Source: Streptomyces sp. R302 (GTDB lineage: Bacteria; Actinomycetota; Actinomycetes; Streptomycetales; Streptomycetaceae). Taken from it: a DNA stretch of 64,000 nt. The position numbers were made by a program, and so were the translations under genes. Location of the stretch: the NCBI RefSeq assembly GCF_012927245.1, contig NZ_JABBGE010000005.1, positions 434,001 to 498,000 on the forward strand, in the 5' to 3' direction. The notes beneath the pieces are model-generated. The model saw nothing but the letters and a program-made list of their open reading frames with translations, had not been told where the DNA came from and searched no databases. Shown here piece after piece: positions 52,832 to 62,056 of this stretch. Position 1 is the first letter of the stretch, and each line of letters opens with the position of its first letter.

Positions 52832-53302
52832 ATGACCGCACACCGGACGACCGGAGACCTCGTCACCGCGGACGCGCTCACCGACGACCGGCATCGCCCG
52901 CGGCCCGGCCGAGCCCCGCGAGGCGGAGGACATCACCCGGCAGGTGCTCGTCGCCGCGTGGCGCGGACGGGCCGACGTCCGTCCCGGGCGGGGGCACCCC
53001 GGCCGGCCTGGCTCACCGGCATCACCCGCCGGAAGATCGCCGACGCCCTGACTGCCCGCACCCGCCGCACCGAGCTCGCGGAGACCCTCGGCACCGCCCT
53101 GGAGCACGAGGGCCGGACGGTCGAGAAACCCGAGCGGGTCCTGGATCGCCGACCGCACCGGCATGCCGCTCGGCACGGTCAAGAGCCACGCACGCCGCGG
53201 TCTCCAGCGCATGCGCCACAGCCTCGAACGCGCCGGCGCCGACCACCGACCGGCCCGGCGCCGCCGACCGTCACACAGGGCACACAAGGGGGAGAACGAT
53301 GA
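52832..53302 (+). pseudogene. ECF sigma factor, deleted and frameshifted
   Basis: Recognisable pieces: EPREAEDITRQVLVAAWRGR and ADVRPGRG, then one frame over AWLTGITRRKIADALTARTR (region 2), a run to VEKPERVLD, and after a deletion IADRTGMPLGTVKSHARRGL (region 4). The linker and the LPxxQRxVL helix are gone, so the two DNA-binding regions are joined out of frame. It lies between the photolyase gene and a decayed FAD oxidoreductase gene. Confidence 0.75.
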
Positions 53303-54422
53303 ACGGACGAAGCGTCGCCGTGGTAGGGGCGGGGGTGGCGGGCCTCACCACGGCCCACCTCCTGTCCCGCACGCACCAGGTGGTGCTGTACGAGTCGGAG
53401 AACCGCTCGGCGGGCACGCGCACACCCACGAACTGCCTGCCTCCGGGGGCGGCACAATCCACGTCGACACCGGCTTCGTCGTCCACAACGAGCGCACCTA
53501 CCCCCATCTCCTGAGTCCCTTCCGCGAGTTGGGAGTCACCACCCAGGACGCCGAGACGAGTATGTCCGGCCGGTGCGAGGGCTGCGGCCCCGGGTCTCCT
53601 CGGCGGCGGCAACGCCCGCCGGGGCCGTCACCTGCTGATGCTCGCGGACGTCCCGCGCTTCCACCGCGCCGCGCGCCGCCTGCTGGCCGCGGACGACATG
53701 AACCCCACCCTCGGCGGCTTTCTCCATGCACACCGCTTCTCCGCCCACTTCGTGAACCACTTCGTGATCCCCCTCGTCTCCGCCGTCGACTCCTGCGCCC
53801 CCGACACCGCCCTGCGCTACCCCGCCCACCACCTCTTCTCCGCTTCCTCGACCACCACGGGCTCCTCGGGGCGACCGGCTCCCCGCAAGGGAAGACCGTC
53901 ACCGGTGGTTCCGCGGAAAACGTCGAACGCATCGTCAAGCCCATCGCCTCCGTGCGGACGGCGAGTCCACCGAGCACGCCGCCGTCGTGATCGCGGTCCA
54001 TCCCGACCAGGCCCTGCGACTCCTCGCCGACCCCACCGAGCGGGAACGGCGCGTCCTCGGCGCCTTCACCCACTCCCGCAACCCGACGGTCCTGCACCGC
54101 GACACGAGCCTCCTGCCGCGCTCGCCGCACGCCCGGGCGCCGTCCAGGTCAGCCACGACATGAACAGGCTTCAGCGACTCCGTACCGGCGAGCCGCACAT
54201 CGTCACCCTCAACTCCGGCGACCACGTCGACGCATCGACCGTCCTGGCCCGCATGACCTGCGAACACCCCGTCCACACCCCGGAGTCCGCGACCGCCCAG
54301 AGCCTCCAGCCCACCCTCCGCACCCCCGTCACCGCGTATGCCGGCGCCTACCAGGGCCGGGGATTCCACAAGGACGGCTGCCGCTCCGGCGTCGAGGCCG
54401 CCCGTCACCTGGGCGCGACGTG
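53299..54422 (+). pseudogene. NAD(P)/FAD-dependent oxidoreductase (Rv0449c-like), degraded
   Basis: ATG 53299 with GGGGGAGA upstream. MNGRSVAVVGAGVAGLTTAH is an intact FAD-binding start; the frame then shifts near 53410 and continues as GGHAHTHELPASGGGTIHVD and TGFVVHNERTYPHLLSPF. Later pieces in further frames are LADVPRFHRAARRLLA, SAHFVNHFVIPLVSAVDSCA, VSHDMNRLQRL and AYQGRGFHKDGCRSGVEAA. At least four shifts occur. The family pairs with DUF1365 and CFA synthase genes, as here. Confidence 0.8.
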
Positions 54423-55165
54423 ATGACGGCCGAAGCCGTTCCGCCGCCGGTCCCGACCCTGTACGAGACCGAGATCGCCCACATCCGCGTCACACCGATC
54501 CGCCACACGCTTCGCCACCGCACCTACATGTGGCTGGTCGACCTCGACGACCTGCCCGTCCCGCCCCGGCTCCTGCGCCCCTCGCCCGTTTCGACCCGGC
54601 CGACCACTTCGACGGCTCCGCCCCCACCCTGCGGGCCGGCCTCGACGCCAGCCTGGCGCATCGCGGCGTGCGGGACGGCGTGCGGGACGCGGACGGGCCG
54701 GTCCTGATGGCGGCCCACGCGCGCGTGCTGGGCCACGTCTCCAACCCGCTCACCCTGTGCCGATGCCACGACCGCGCCGCCCGCCCCGTCTGCGCCGTCG
54801 CCGTGGGGTGCACACCACATCCGGCGGACGCCACACGTACCTGCTGCACCCCGACGCGCGGGGCCGCGCAGAGACGGCCAAGAACCTCCACGTCTCGCGG
54901 TTCCTCGCCGTAGAGGGCACGTACCGCATGTGGCTGCCGCTCCCCGGCGACCTTCTCGACCTGGTGGCACCCGCCCCCTGACCGCCAGGGTCCGCGGCAC
55001 CCGTCGGCCCGCCGGTCCCCGCACTCTGCTGGCGGCCGTGCTCCGCCACCCGTGGCCGACCGCGGCCGTCTCCCTCGACATCCGCCGCCACGGCATCCGG
55101 CTCCACCTCAAGGAGCCCCGCGTCCGGACCCGGCCCCGCACCGAGCCCACCCCGAAGGAAGGCAC
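54423..55165 (+). pseudogene. DUF1365 protein, frameshifted
   Basis: MTAEAVPPPVPTLYETEIAH, IRVTPIRHTLRHRTYMWLVD then a shift to RFDPADHFDGSAPTLRAGLD, VLGHVSNPLTLCRCHDRAAR, another shift to GRHTYLLHPDARGRAETAKN and VEGTYRMWLPLPGDLLDL, then AAVLRHPWPTAAVSLDIRRH. These are DUF1365 hallmarks in order. It directly follows the FAD oxidoreductase remnant. Confidence 0.8.
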
Positions 55166-55395
55166 TCCGCGCCCCTCACGCCTCCCCGCCCACCGTCCGC
55201 TCCGTCCGCGTCCCGGCCGACCCGCTCCGCGCTGGCCCGACGTCGCCCGGACCGTCGTGCCCGCCTGCTCGTGGAGCGCGCCTTCACCCGGCTGCCACTG
55301 CGGACACGAGCGGGCCGTGACACCCCGCCCTCGCGGGCACGCGGACCACCGACGACGGTCCCGCACCGACGCTCACGCTCCACGACCCGGACGCC
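55166..55395 (+). pseudogene. Cyclopropane-fatty-acyl-phospholipid synthase, N-terminal fragment
   Basis: Fragments SVRVPADPLRAGLARR, ARLLVERAFTRLPLRTRAG and, one frame over, PTLTLHDPDA match the start of CFA synthases. The match ends exactly where an IS21 istB sequence begins. Order FAD oxidoreductase - DUF1365 - CFA is conserved in many actinobacteria, which supports the call. Confidence 0.6.
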
Positions 55396-55697
55396 TACCT
55401 GATCGGGGACTCCGGCACCGGCAAGTCCCACCTGCTCTGATCGGCCTCGGGACGGCCGCGGCCATGACCGGATGCCGTGTCCGCTGTGTGTTGGCCGCCA
55501 AGCGCGTCAACGAGCTCATCGAAGCCGCCGACGCGAAGCAGCCGTCCAAGACGATCGCCCGCCACGGGTGCGTCGACCTTCACTGCATCGATGAGCTGGG
55601 ACACCTCAAGCTTGACCAGAGGAGCGCCGAGATGCTGTTCCGACGGCACCATCGTCGAGACCGGCACCGAGTCCTACCGCCTCGCCCGGACCTAGGC
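55396..55697 (+). mobile_element. IS21-family istB ATPase fragment
   Basis: YLIGDSGTGKSHLL (Walker A), then after a 2-bp insertion that creates a stop, IGLGTAAAMTGCRVRCVLAA, KRVNELIEAADAKQPSKTIA and VDLHCIDELGHLKLDQRSAE (Walker B). The C-terminal GTIVETGTESYRLART is in another frame, after a deletion. It is truncated at both ends; no terminal repeats seen. Confidence 0.85.
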
Positions 55698-56435
55698 CGA
55701 GCAGCAGGCGAAGAGGTAGTCCTCACGGATGACCGGTCACCGTCTGGATGCGGATCACGGCTTCTGGCGATCTTGGCGATCTTGGCGATCGAGATGGTCG
55801 ACCAGTTTCGCCTCGCTGCGGCGCAGTCGAACAGACACGTCCTCAGGGAGGGGCCCCAGTGCGTCGACAAGGACACGTGCCCGAGGAACGTGAACCATCG
55901 CACCGGAGTAGATCCGGCACCCAGAGCACCATGCCAAGCCGACGCACCGCTCGAACATCGAGGAGTCGGGTGCGTAGAGACGGAACTGGTAGGAGCGGAC
56001 TTCAGTCCTGCAGGCAGCACAGATTCGGCCATCACCGTCCCCGACCGTGTCCCAGTTCGCGACCTTGATCCAGTGCTGCCGCCCGGCCGGTGCTCTTCAA
56101 GTCGTCATGAGCGGCATTCTCTCTCATGGCCCATCAGCTCACCTCAACAGTCCCGCAAACCAACATGGCTGGACCCGCTGGGACGGACCGGAACCCGGAG
56201 CCACTTCACGCCGGAACAAGTGCCGTTTCAACCACGGACCTGGGGCCCGGCCAGACCGAAATCCGAGGCCACCTCGCACCGTCGAGGCCCCCCGTGGAGG
56301 TCGTTCTCCCGCAGTGACAGCACCGGTTCGCCATCCCGTTCCCCGACCTGGTGCGATGCACCGACCTCGGGCGGGACTGCCGCTGGGCTGTCTTCGACGC
56401 CCGCCGGGACGACCTGTCCTGCTGGCCGGTCGTGC
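55698..56435. other. Stretch without a recognisable gene
   Basis: About 740 bp. Open frames are short and show no homology. Three copies of TTGGCGATC lie near 55765-55795. The composition is less GC-rich than the flanks, consistent with debris around the insertion sequence. Confidence 0.5.
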
Positions 56436-56927
56436 TCACGGCGCCGAGGCCGTGTCGGAGCACGGCGGCTCCACGAATTGCTTGCCGATCTCCGTCTTCC
56501 AGTGCGCGGCGAGGGCGTCGCTCGTCTTCCCGGCCGGGACCGGGCGGGTGAAGCGGGCGATCCAAGTACCGCCTTCGGGCCCGAGGACGGACACCTCGTA
56601 GCGGCTGCCGGGCTGCAGCTTGGCCGCCGAAGCCTGCGGGAGGCCGACCTCGGCCTCGGTGGGCAAGGTGCCCTTGTAGACGGCGAGAGTGCGGACCTTG
56701 AAGGTCTGCATGCCGGCGTCGGTACCCTTGGAGACGAGCCGGCCGCGCTCGACGACGTCGACCAGGGCGAGGTTCTGCGCGCGGGCGGCCTCTGCCGCAT
56801 CTGACTGCGTCGGATTGCACAACGCCTCCACGTGTACATCCTCGTCCTGCTGGAGGTAGGCGTAGCCGCCGATGCCCACAGCGGTCACCAACGCGAGGCC
56901 GGTGGCCCCGATGACGGTCCTGTTCAT
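56436..56927 (-). CDS. Secreted or membrane-anchored hypothetical protein
   Basis: 163 residues: signal anchor NRTVIGATGLALVTAVGIGGYAYL, then about 135 residues outside with two Cys (EALCNPTQSD, EPPCSDTASA). The central DVVERGRLVSKGTDAGMQTF, TLAVYKGTLPTEAEVGLPQA and PGSRYEVSVLGPEGGTWIA suggest a small beta domain. No family is recognised. The ATG lies 2 bp after the stop of the protease gene, so the two form an operon; an inhibitor or partner of the protease is possible but unproven. Confidence 0.75.
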   Translation of the reverse strand: MNRTVIGATGLALVTAVGIGGYAYLQQDEDVHVEALCNPTQSDAAEAARAQNLALVDVVERGRLVSKGTDAGMQTFKVRTLAVYKGTLPTEAEVGLPQASAAKLQPGSRYEVSVLGPEGGTWIARFTRPVPAGKTSDALAAHWKTEIGKQFVEPPCSDTASAP

Positions 56928-56929
56928 GG

Positions 56930-57493
56930 TCAGCCCCACAGCTTCTTGTAGTTGGCCTTGTCGACGTCGGGGATCCACGTGATCTCGTAGCCGGGCGACG
57001 GCGCGTTCTTCCACATCAGGGAGACGACGTTGTCGGCCTTGTGGCACAGGCCGAGCGCGTGCCCGAGCTCGTGCAGGGCGACGTACCGGATCCGTTCCTT
57101 CGACGCGCCACGGAGCTTCTGCTTGTTGAAGATGATGTAGTCGGTCGCGCCGATTGATCCGTGGCGCTCGTAGCGGCCGAGGGGGTCGGTGTCCCGTGTG
57201 CCGAGGTTGGCGTCCTTGAACTCCAGATCATTCGAAGTGATCGCCGAATCGGCGACCACCTTGATTCTCGAGCCCCGGTACTGCCACGCCGAGATCGCGA
57301 ACTTGCGGGCATCGTCATAGGCGGTGTTGTCGGTCCAGCGGATCTCTCCGTCGTCGACGGCCGAGAACCCCCTGGTCTCGGTCGCGCCGCCGATGCACGG
57401 CGCGGGCTGCACGGCCGCGTACGCCGGCGGAGGAGCGGTGAGGGTCAGACAGGCCGCTGCGGCGAACGCGAGCGGTAACGATCGGCGATTCAC
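56930..57493 (-). CDS. Secreted matrixin-like zinc metalloprotease
   Basis: 187 residues from GTG 57493. Signal peptide (RRSLPLAFAAAACLTLTAPP, cleavage near AYAAV). The zinc motif is ALHELGHALGLCHK, i.e. HExxHxxGxxH, the metzincin pattern, followed by a Met-turn-like SLMWKNAP. Small size and the layout resemble matrixins or snapalysins. The protease domain is minimal. The longer in-frame start at 57595 would precede the signal and is rejected. Confidence 0.85.
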   Translation of the reverse strand: MNRRSLPLAFAAAACLTLTAPPPAYAAVQPAPCIGGATETRGFSAVDDGEIRWTDNTAYDDARKFAISAWQYRGSRIKVVADSAITSNDLEFKDANLGTRDTDPLGRYERHGSIGATDYIIFNKQKLRGASKERIRYVALHELGHALGLCHKADNVVSLMWKNAPSPGYEITWIPDVDKANYKKLWG

Positions 57494-57629
57494 GCTGCGG
57501 AGCGTAGCGGTCACGCCGGCGAATGCGTGGCGGCGCGGGTGGAAGTCACTCTCCGGTGAAGGCAACCTTCCAGAAGGCAACCCGGGGGCCCTCAATGTGC
57601 GACAACCCGTGGGCAGCTCCGAGGGTCGC

Positions 57630-57851
57630 TCAGCTCCCGGCCATCTTCCGGAGTAGGCGGGTCGCGGGACAAGCAGGAAGACGGTCGATGGCCTCGTACA
57701 GCGTCGTCACCTGCTCCAGCGCTCCGGCGCCCGGGAGCGGTTCTGGAGCGCGGGGGGCCGTCTTCGGTAGCAGGAGGCTGTCGGCCGCCGTCGGCAGGGC
57801 GGGAAGCAGGGGAGGGGCGGCGAGAAAAAGCGCGGGCAGGCTGCGTCGCAT
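57630..57851 (-). CDS. Small secreted protein, uncertain
   Basis: 73 residues from ATG 57851 (MRRSLPALFLAAPPLLPALP), which looks like a signal peptide, followed by a short tail with EQVTTLYEAIDRLPACPATR. No homologue recognised. Weak ribosome site; could be spurious. Lies upstream of the protease operon on the same strand. Confidence 0.4.
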   Translation of the reverse strand: MRRSLPALFLAAPPLLPALPTAADSLLLPKTAPRAPEPLPGAGALEQVTTLYEAIDRLPACPATRLLRKMAGS

Positions 57852-58015
57852 CAGGTTGGTGATCACTCCCGGCGTTCTATCCGCCGCCGCATCCGGCGCG
57901 GAAGGTGCCCGCAGGCTGGATCACCCGAGTGGGTGGCCCGATTCACCAGAGAGACATCACTGCATGGCGCCGGTCGTCCAGCAGCAGCTCTGACCCTCCG
58001 GCACCCCCGGAGACG

Positions 58016-58041
58016 GAAAGCTCGTGGAGACCTGAGCTTTC
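58016..58041. terminator. Hairpin in the intergenic region
   Basis: Perfect 8-bp arms GAAAGCTC and GAGCTTTC with a 10-nt loop. The surrounding 57870-58200 shows no gene. Confidence 0.45.
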
Positions 58042-58205
58042 GACAACGCCCGAGAGCTCACGCCACTGACCCGCTGAAGTCGATCCGGCGAAATCACTTC
58101 GGGCCTTCATCATGTCCTGAGGGGCTCGGCTCCTACACGTCAGGGGGCCTTGCCAACCCCGGGCGACGAGAACCAGACGGGCAGCTTGCGATGCCAGCGC
58201 GCACG

Positions 58206-58240
58206 CATGAGGCCCGGATCCTGTGGATCCGGGCCTCATG
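58206..58240 (-). terminator. Terminator of the tRNA-fMet transcript
   Basis: 16-bp perfect arms (CATGAGGCCCGGATCC and its complement) with a 3-nt loop, 10 bp downstream of the tRNA 3' end. One of the strongest hairpins in the window. Confidence 0.85.
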
Positions 58241-58249
58241 TCACTTCAG

Positions 58250-58323
58250 TAGCGGGGACAGGATTTGAACCTGCGACCTCTGGGTTATGAGCCCAGCGAG
58301 CTACCGAGCTGCTCCACCCCGCG
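58250..58323 (-). tRNA. Initiator tRNA-fMet (CAT anticodon)
   Basis: A 74-nt cloverleaf on the minus strand. The anticodon loop is CTCATAA. The anticodon stem carries three consecutive G-C pairs (TGGG/CCCA), and position 1 (C) does not pair with position 72 (T), both marks of initiator tRNA. The D arm is AGCTCGGTAGCT and the T arm GCAGGTTCAAATCCTGT. CCA is not encoded. Confidence 0.95.
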
Positions 58324-58499
58324 TCGTGAGGGCCAACTGTACGCCACCCACGGCACCGTCCAAGACCAGGCCAATGAAGCCGTCCGCGTCTCCGTGACGC
58401 TGCGGGCCCGTGCTGAACCGGCGCGACCTCGGCCGGCCCACCTCCGTCTGCGCGGAGAGCACCCTTTCTGAGCAGGCACTCTATGAGGGGCTTTGCCGT

Positions 58500-58724
58500 T
58501 TCTTGACGATTCTTTCTTCTGAAAGGAGTGTCAGCACGTCTGCCTGCATAAGCCTGGTCACGGCGTCGAAGCCTGCGGGGCATCAGCCGCAGCGGTACGT
58601 CCTGTTGCAGTGCCCCCGCATGAAGCATTACAAGATCCTCCGCGACTGCCGCCAGCGCAGCCACGGTCTCCACGACGCGGTCCAGGCCGTCGCCCACCTG
58701 CACAACCTCGCCCTCGCCGCATGA
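58500..58724 (+). mobile_element. IS5-type transposase fragment, C-terminal end
   Basis: The reading RMKHYKILRDCRQRSHGLHD then AVQAVAHLHNLALAA and stop is the C-terminus of IS5-like DDE transposases of Streptomyces. Sequence before 58600 does not extend the match clearly. No ends found. Confidence 0.7.
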
Positions 58725-58974
58725 CCGGACAGACCGTAAACCGGCCCTGACCTGCCTGATCACAGCCTTCTGCAACACGCTTCAGCCCCGAGTCAGGAAT
58801 TTTGTTCGGGTACGCGAATTTGGGTCTGTGGCACCGAGACTGGCAGGCCGAAGGGCAAGTTGATCCCGCTGGAAGAATGGCCGAGCGGCAGTCGAGGTAC
58901 GGGGACAGCCTTGCCCCACGTATCTGCGAAGGCCGGGCATTTAGACGTGGCAGCTGACGAACCTCCGGTTCAGA

Positions 58975-60735
58975 TCACGAGGCGAACGGCTCGCTGTCCC
59001 AGTGCCAGGGAGTGATGGCGGTCCAGGCATGAAGGTAGTTGCGGGCCGCGAAGGCCGAGGGAACGAGGTCGGGAGTGACACCGAAGGCGTCGGTCAGGGC
59101 GGGCAGGGCCTCCGCAAGGGTGCGTAGGAGCCGGCCCTTGAGCGCCGTCAGGTCTTGGGCGGTGGGGGCGTCGAGCTGGCCGTGTGCGGTGTACCAGCCC
59201 GCGTGGGCCAGCACGCGGTCGCATCCGTACAGCTGGGCGAGTTCGCGCAGCAGGGAGCCAGCCTGGTCCTGATGTCGGCAGGCGTCCTCCTGGAGGGCGT
59301 GTGCGGCCCAGGCAGTGGCGGTGGCCTCGGCGAGCGCGGCCGCATCGGTGCCCGAGCGCGGGTCGGCGCCGGCCAGAAGGGTACGGGCGCGCTGGTTGAG
59401 CAGGTGTAGCCAGACAGGCGCGTCGGGAGAAGGTTCGGGTAGCGGGGTGGTGCGTGTGCCGGCGAGGGTTCGGCCGGCTGCGACCTGGAGGACCTGATTG
59501 TCGCCCTCGGCGGTGATGACGCCCTGGGTGATCCCCAGGTAGTCGGTGATCATGTTGGCACGGAACATGCCTTGTGCGCCGAGGCGTTCGCGGCACTCTT
59601 GCAGGGCGGCAAGAGCGGCTGCCGACAGGAGGGGCTTGGTGAGCATGGCCAGGGTGAAGGCATCCGGTCGGGGGGCGCTCGCATCGCTCAGGGCGGCTCG
59701 GGCGCGGTTGCCGAGCGCGGTCGCGGCGTAAAGGCGGGCTGCGGTGATGGTCAGCGGGACGCGGACGTTGTCCCGGTCGATCATGGGGATCTGGCCGGCG
59801 GTGAGCCGCTGTCGTGCGTAGGTGACGGTGATCCATAGCGCCGCGCGGGCTGCGGCGAGCGAGCCGCAGGCGAGCCCGACGCGGCCGGTTTGGAGCTGCG
59901 CGATCGTGTGATGGAAGCGGGCTCGCAGGCTCTCGACGCTGCTGTGAAAGCGGCCGTCGGCATCGAAGTGCGCGATGTCGCCGGCGAGCCAGCCCTCTTC
60001 GGGTACCACGGCGCCGTCGAAGCGGATCAGCGCGTTGTCCATGGGGCAGAAGCCCTTGTCGGGCAGGCCGTGCACACTGACCACGGTCGGGTCTTGCTGA
60101 GAGGCGGGCAACGGGAGCAGGAAGGGGAAGACACCCTCGTCGCGTCCGTCCGCAATGAGACGGGCGGCGACCACGGTAATGCGCGGCACGGCTTCCTCGG
60201 CCACGTTGGGCATGAACTTGACCGCCGCTGGCGTGGGCGTGTGGAGGGTGAATTGGCGCAGCTCGGGATTCCAGCGGGCTTCTGTGCGCATCTCCAGAAC
60301 ATTGCTGCCGTAGCCGAGTTCGGTGAGCAGGAACACTCCGACGTGTCCGGCGTCGTCGAGAGCCGAAAGTGCGCGCTCCTGCCTTTCGTTGGCGTGTCCG
60401 AGGCGTTGGATGGCGCCGATGGTGAGGGTGAAGTGTCCGCTGAGGATGGGGAAGAGGTCGGGGGCGGCGATGGCTGCCCAGTCGAAGAGGGCGAACATGA
60501 CGGCCGGGTCGGCGGCGATCTTCCGAGAGGGGCCCAGGCGTGCGACGACGTGGCGCAGCTGTTCGTACGCGATCCGGGCGCGGTCGGTGTCGGTGCGCGC
60601 TGAGTCGCTGGGGACGATGACCGCTTTGACCGCACGGCGCACTGCCTCGTCGGCATCGTGTCGGCCGCCGTGCACGAAGGCGGCCAGCGCCTGGGTGACG
60701 GGCTCTGCGGCCAGGGGTGTCTGTGTGGAGGTCAC
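58975..60735 (-). CDS. Acyl-CoA oxidase/dehydrogenase-like flavoprotein
   Basis: 586 residues. ACOX/ACAD layout: N-terminal helical domain, the FAD-contacting FLLTELGYGSNVLEMRTEAR, middle beta domain (TPAAVKFMPNVAEEAVPRIT, FCPMDNALIRFDGAVVPEEG), then helical domain with CRERLGAQGMFRANMITDY and the catalytic-base region ITAEGDNQVLQ (Glu410). The size and extra C-terminal helices fit acyl-CoA oxidases rather than ordinary dehydrogenases. It oxidises acyl-CoA to enoyl-CoA. Monocistronic; LuxR-type regulator and transposon debris lie upstream. Confidence 0.88.
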   Translation of the reverse strand: MTSTQTPLAAEPVTQALAAFVHGGRHDADEAVRRAVKAVIVPSDSARTDTDRARIAYEQLRHVVARLGPSRKIAADPAVMFALFDWAAIAAPDLFPILSGHFTLTIGAIQRLGHANERQERALSALDDAGHVGVFLLTELGYGSNVLEMRTEARWNPELRQFTLHTPTPAAVKFMPNVAEEAVPRITVVAARLIADGRDEGVFPFLLPLPASQQDPTVVSVHGLPDKGFCPMDNALIRFDGAVVPEEGWLAGDIAHFDADGRFHSSVESLRARFHHTIAQLQTGRVGLACGSLAAARAALWITVTYARQRLTAGQIPMIDRDNVRVPLTITAARLYAATALGNRARAALSDASAPRPDAFTLAMLTKPLLSAAALAALQECRERLGAQGMFRANMITDYLGITQGVITAEGDNQVLQVAAGRTLAGTRTTPLPEPSPDAPVWLHLLNQRARTLLAGADPRSGTDAAALAEATATAWAAHALQEDACRHQDQAGSLLRELAQLYGCDRVLAHAGWYTAHGQLDAPTAQDLTALKGRLLRTLAEALPALTDAFGVTPDLVPSAFAARNYLHAWTAITPWHWDSEPFAS

Positions 60736-60884
60736 CAGGGGTCCTTCCTGCAGAACTGTGCTGTGGTGTCGGAGTGTTGGTGGGGGCTTGCGTCGGTGGA
60801 GCAGATCGGGTGCGGGTGCGCTCGTGGTAGCGGTCGCATTCGCCTGGATCTGGATCTGGATCCGGCGACCGCTTGTCGCGCGGT

Positions 60885-61030
60885 TCAGGGGTCGGGTTCG
60901 CGCGGCCTGTAGTCCTGATGGATCAGCACCGCGTCGTCGTTGATGTCGAGGTCGTAGTCAGCAGACGGGCGCGATGGATCCAGGTGCAGCTGTCCCGAGC
61001 CAGGTTCCTGGGACGAGAGTGCTTCCGGCG
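60885..61030 (-). pseudogene. C-terminal remnant of an unknown gene
   Basis: GQLHLDPSRPSADYDLDIND then DAVLIHQDYRPREPDP and a stop at 60885 reads like a genuine protein end, with good codon use. Upstream of about 61030 the frame enters transposase debris. I cannot name the family. Confidence 0.4.
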
Positions 61031-61084
61031 CTGGATATCTGCGCGAATGTGCTGCTGGCCGGTCATCTCCCGCCCCACTCAGCA

Positions 61085-61500
61085 CCTGCGGGCACTACTG
61101 CTGGCCGCGGGGAGTCCGACGCGCGGGAGCAGGCCTGGCTGCGTCGGACAGGGTGTGCATCTTGGGGCCGGTCTACCCCGGTTCAGGGGGCTCGGGCCTG
61201 CACGTTCGCCCCCTTATTTTGCGCGGATGTGAGCGGAGTCGAGGGCCGCTCGTGTCGGGTCGACCAGGCCATGGCGGTCCAGGAGCTCGAGCACCTCTGG
61301 CGCAGCCGGCCACCAGACCTCGGTATCGGGACCAGATCAGGAACCGGTGGTACACGGTCGGCTTCGACGCCCCGAAGCAGGGCGGTAACGCCCGCCAGGC
61401 ACAGCTGGACACCGGGACGTAGATGATCGCAGCGAACCGTTTCATCAATGTTCGCCACCCTGGCGCCGTGCGGTGGCCTTCGCAGGGGCGGCAAGCAACG
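61085..61500 (-). mobile_element. IS5-type transposase fragment, N-terminal half
   Basis: RFAAIIYVPVSSCAWRALPP, then CFGASKPTVYHRFLIWSR, then after a shift LRQRCSSSWTAMAW... and SAQNKGANVQARAP, finally KMHTLSDA. These match IS5-family (IS1647-like) transposases of Streptomyces. Frameshifts and loss of the DDE C-terminus show it is dead. It is opposite in orientation to the C-terminal fragment at 58500-58724. Confidence 0.75.
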
Positions 61501-61639
61501 GCCTTGCCGACTCTCGCAACCCGTGCGGAACGATCCATCCCCGCCGCCCACTCCCCATGACTCCCTCAACTGCTAACCGACCATGTAGGACACGGTCTAT
61601 GAATTTCCGACTCAGGCCCAGTAGTGATGCGTTACGTTG

Positions 61640-62040
61640 GGTGATCTTGCCTGGTGACGGGCTTCTGCTGCCTATGAGGTTGGGCGATTTGGCAAGGACC
61701 TCCGTGATCTGCTGGGTCAGTTCGGCATCCTTCGTCGCACGGGGGCCGGGCGGGCCGGAGCGACGGGCATAAAGGCGGTCCTGGAGACCTTCATCAGCTC
61801 ACACGTCCGTTTGAGGCTGTGGCCTGCACGCTTCTCCGCCTCGATGAGCGGGTGCAGCGTCACCGGGTCTCCTTCGCGAAGAAGGCTGTGGCCCGCTTGA
61901 GGGTGTCGACGTCCTCGCGCAGCCGGCGGTTGTCCCGCCGCAACGCGGGCAGTTCCTCGCGTTCACTGCTGGTCAGCCCGTTGCGCTCGCCCTCGTCGAC
62001 CTCGGCCTGCTTCAGGTTGACCGCGAATCCGCGCAGACCA
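61640..62040 (-). mobile_element. IS3-family orfA/orfB remnant
   Basis: orfA end: LKQAEVDEGERNGLTSSERE, then ELPALRRDNRRLREDVDTLK and RATAFFAKETR with stop at 61862-61860, diagnostic of IS3 OrfA. The GTGA overlap starts orfB (TLHPLIEAEKRAGHSLKRTC, ELMKVSRTAF), which loses frame and continues as RATKDAELTQQITEVLAKSP before ending near 61660. Both orf ends are missing. It abuts the stop of the LuxR-type gene. Confidence 0.85.
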
Positions 62041-62056
62041 GCGGCCTTGTGGACGT

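Noticed and set aside
58250..58323. Attachment site of an integrated element in tRNA-fMet
   Set aside because: No second copy of the tRNA 3' end and no integrase gene in the window.
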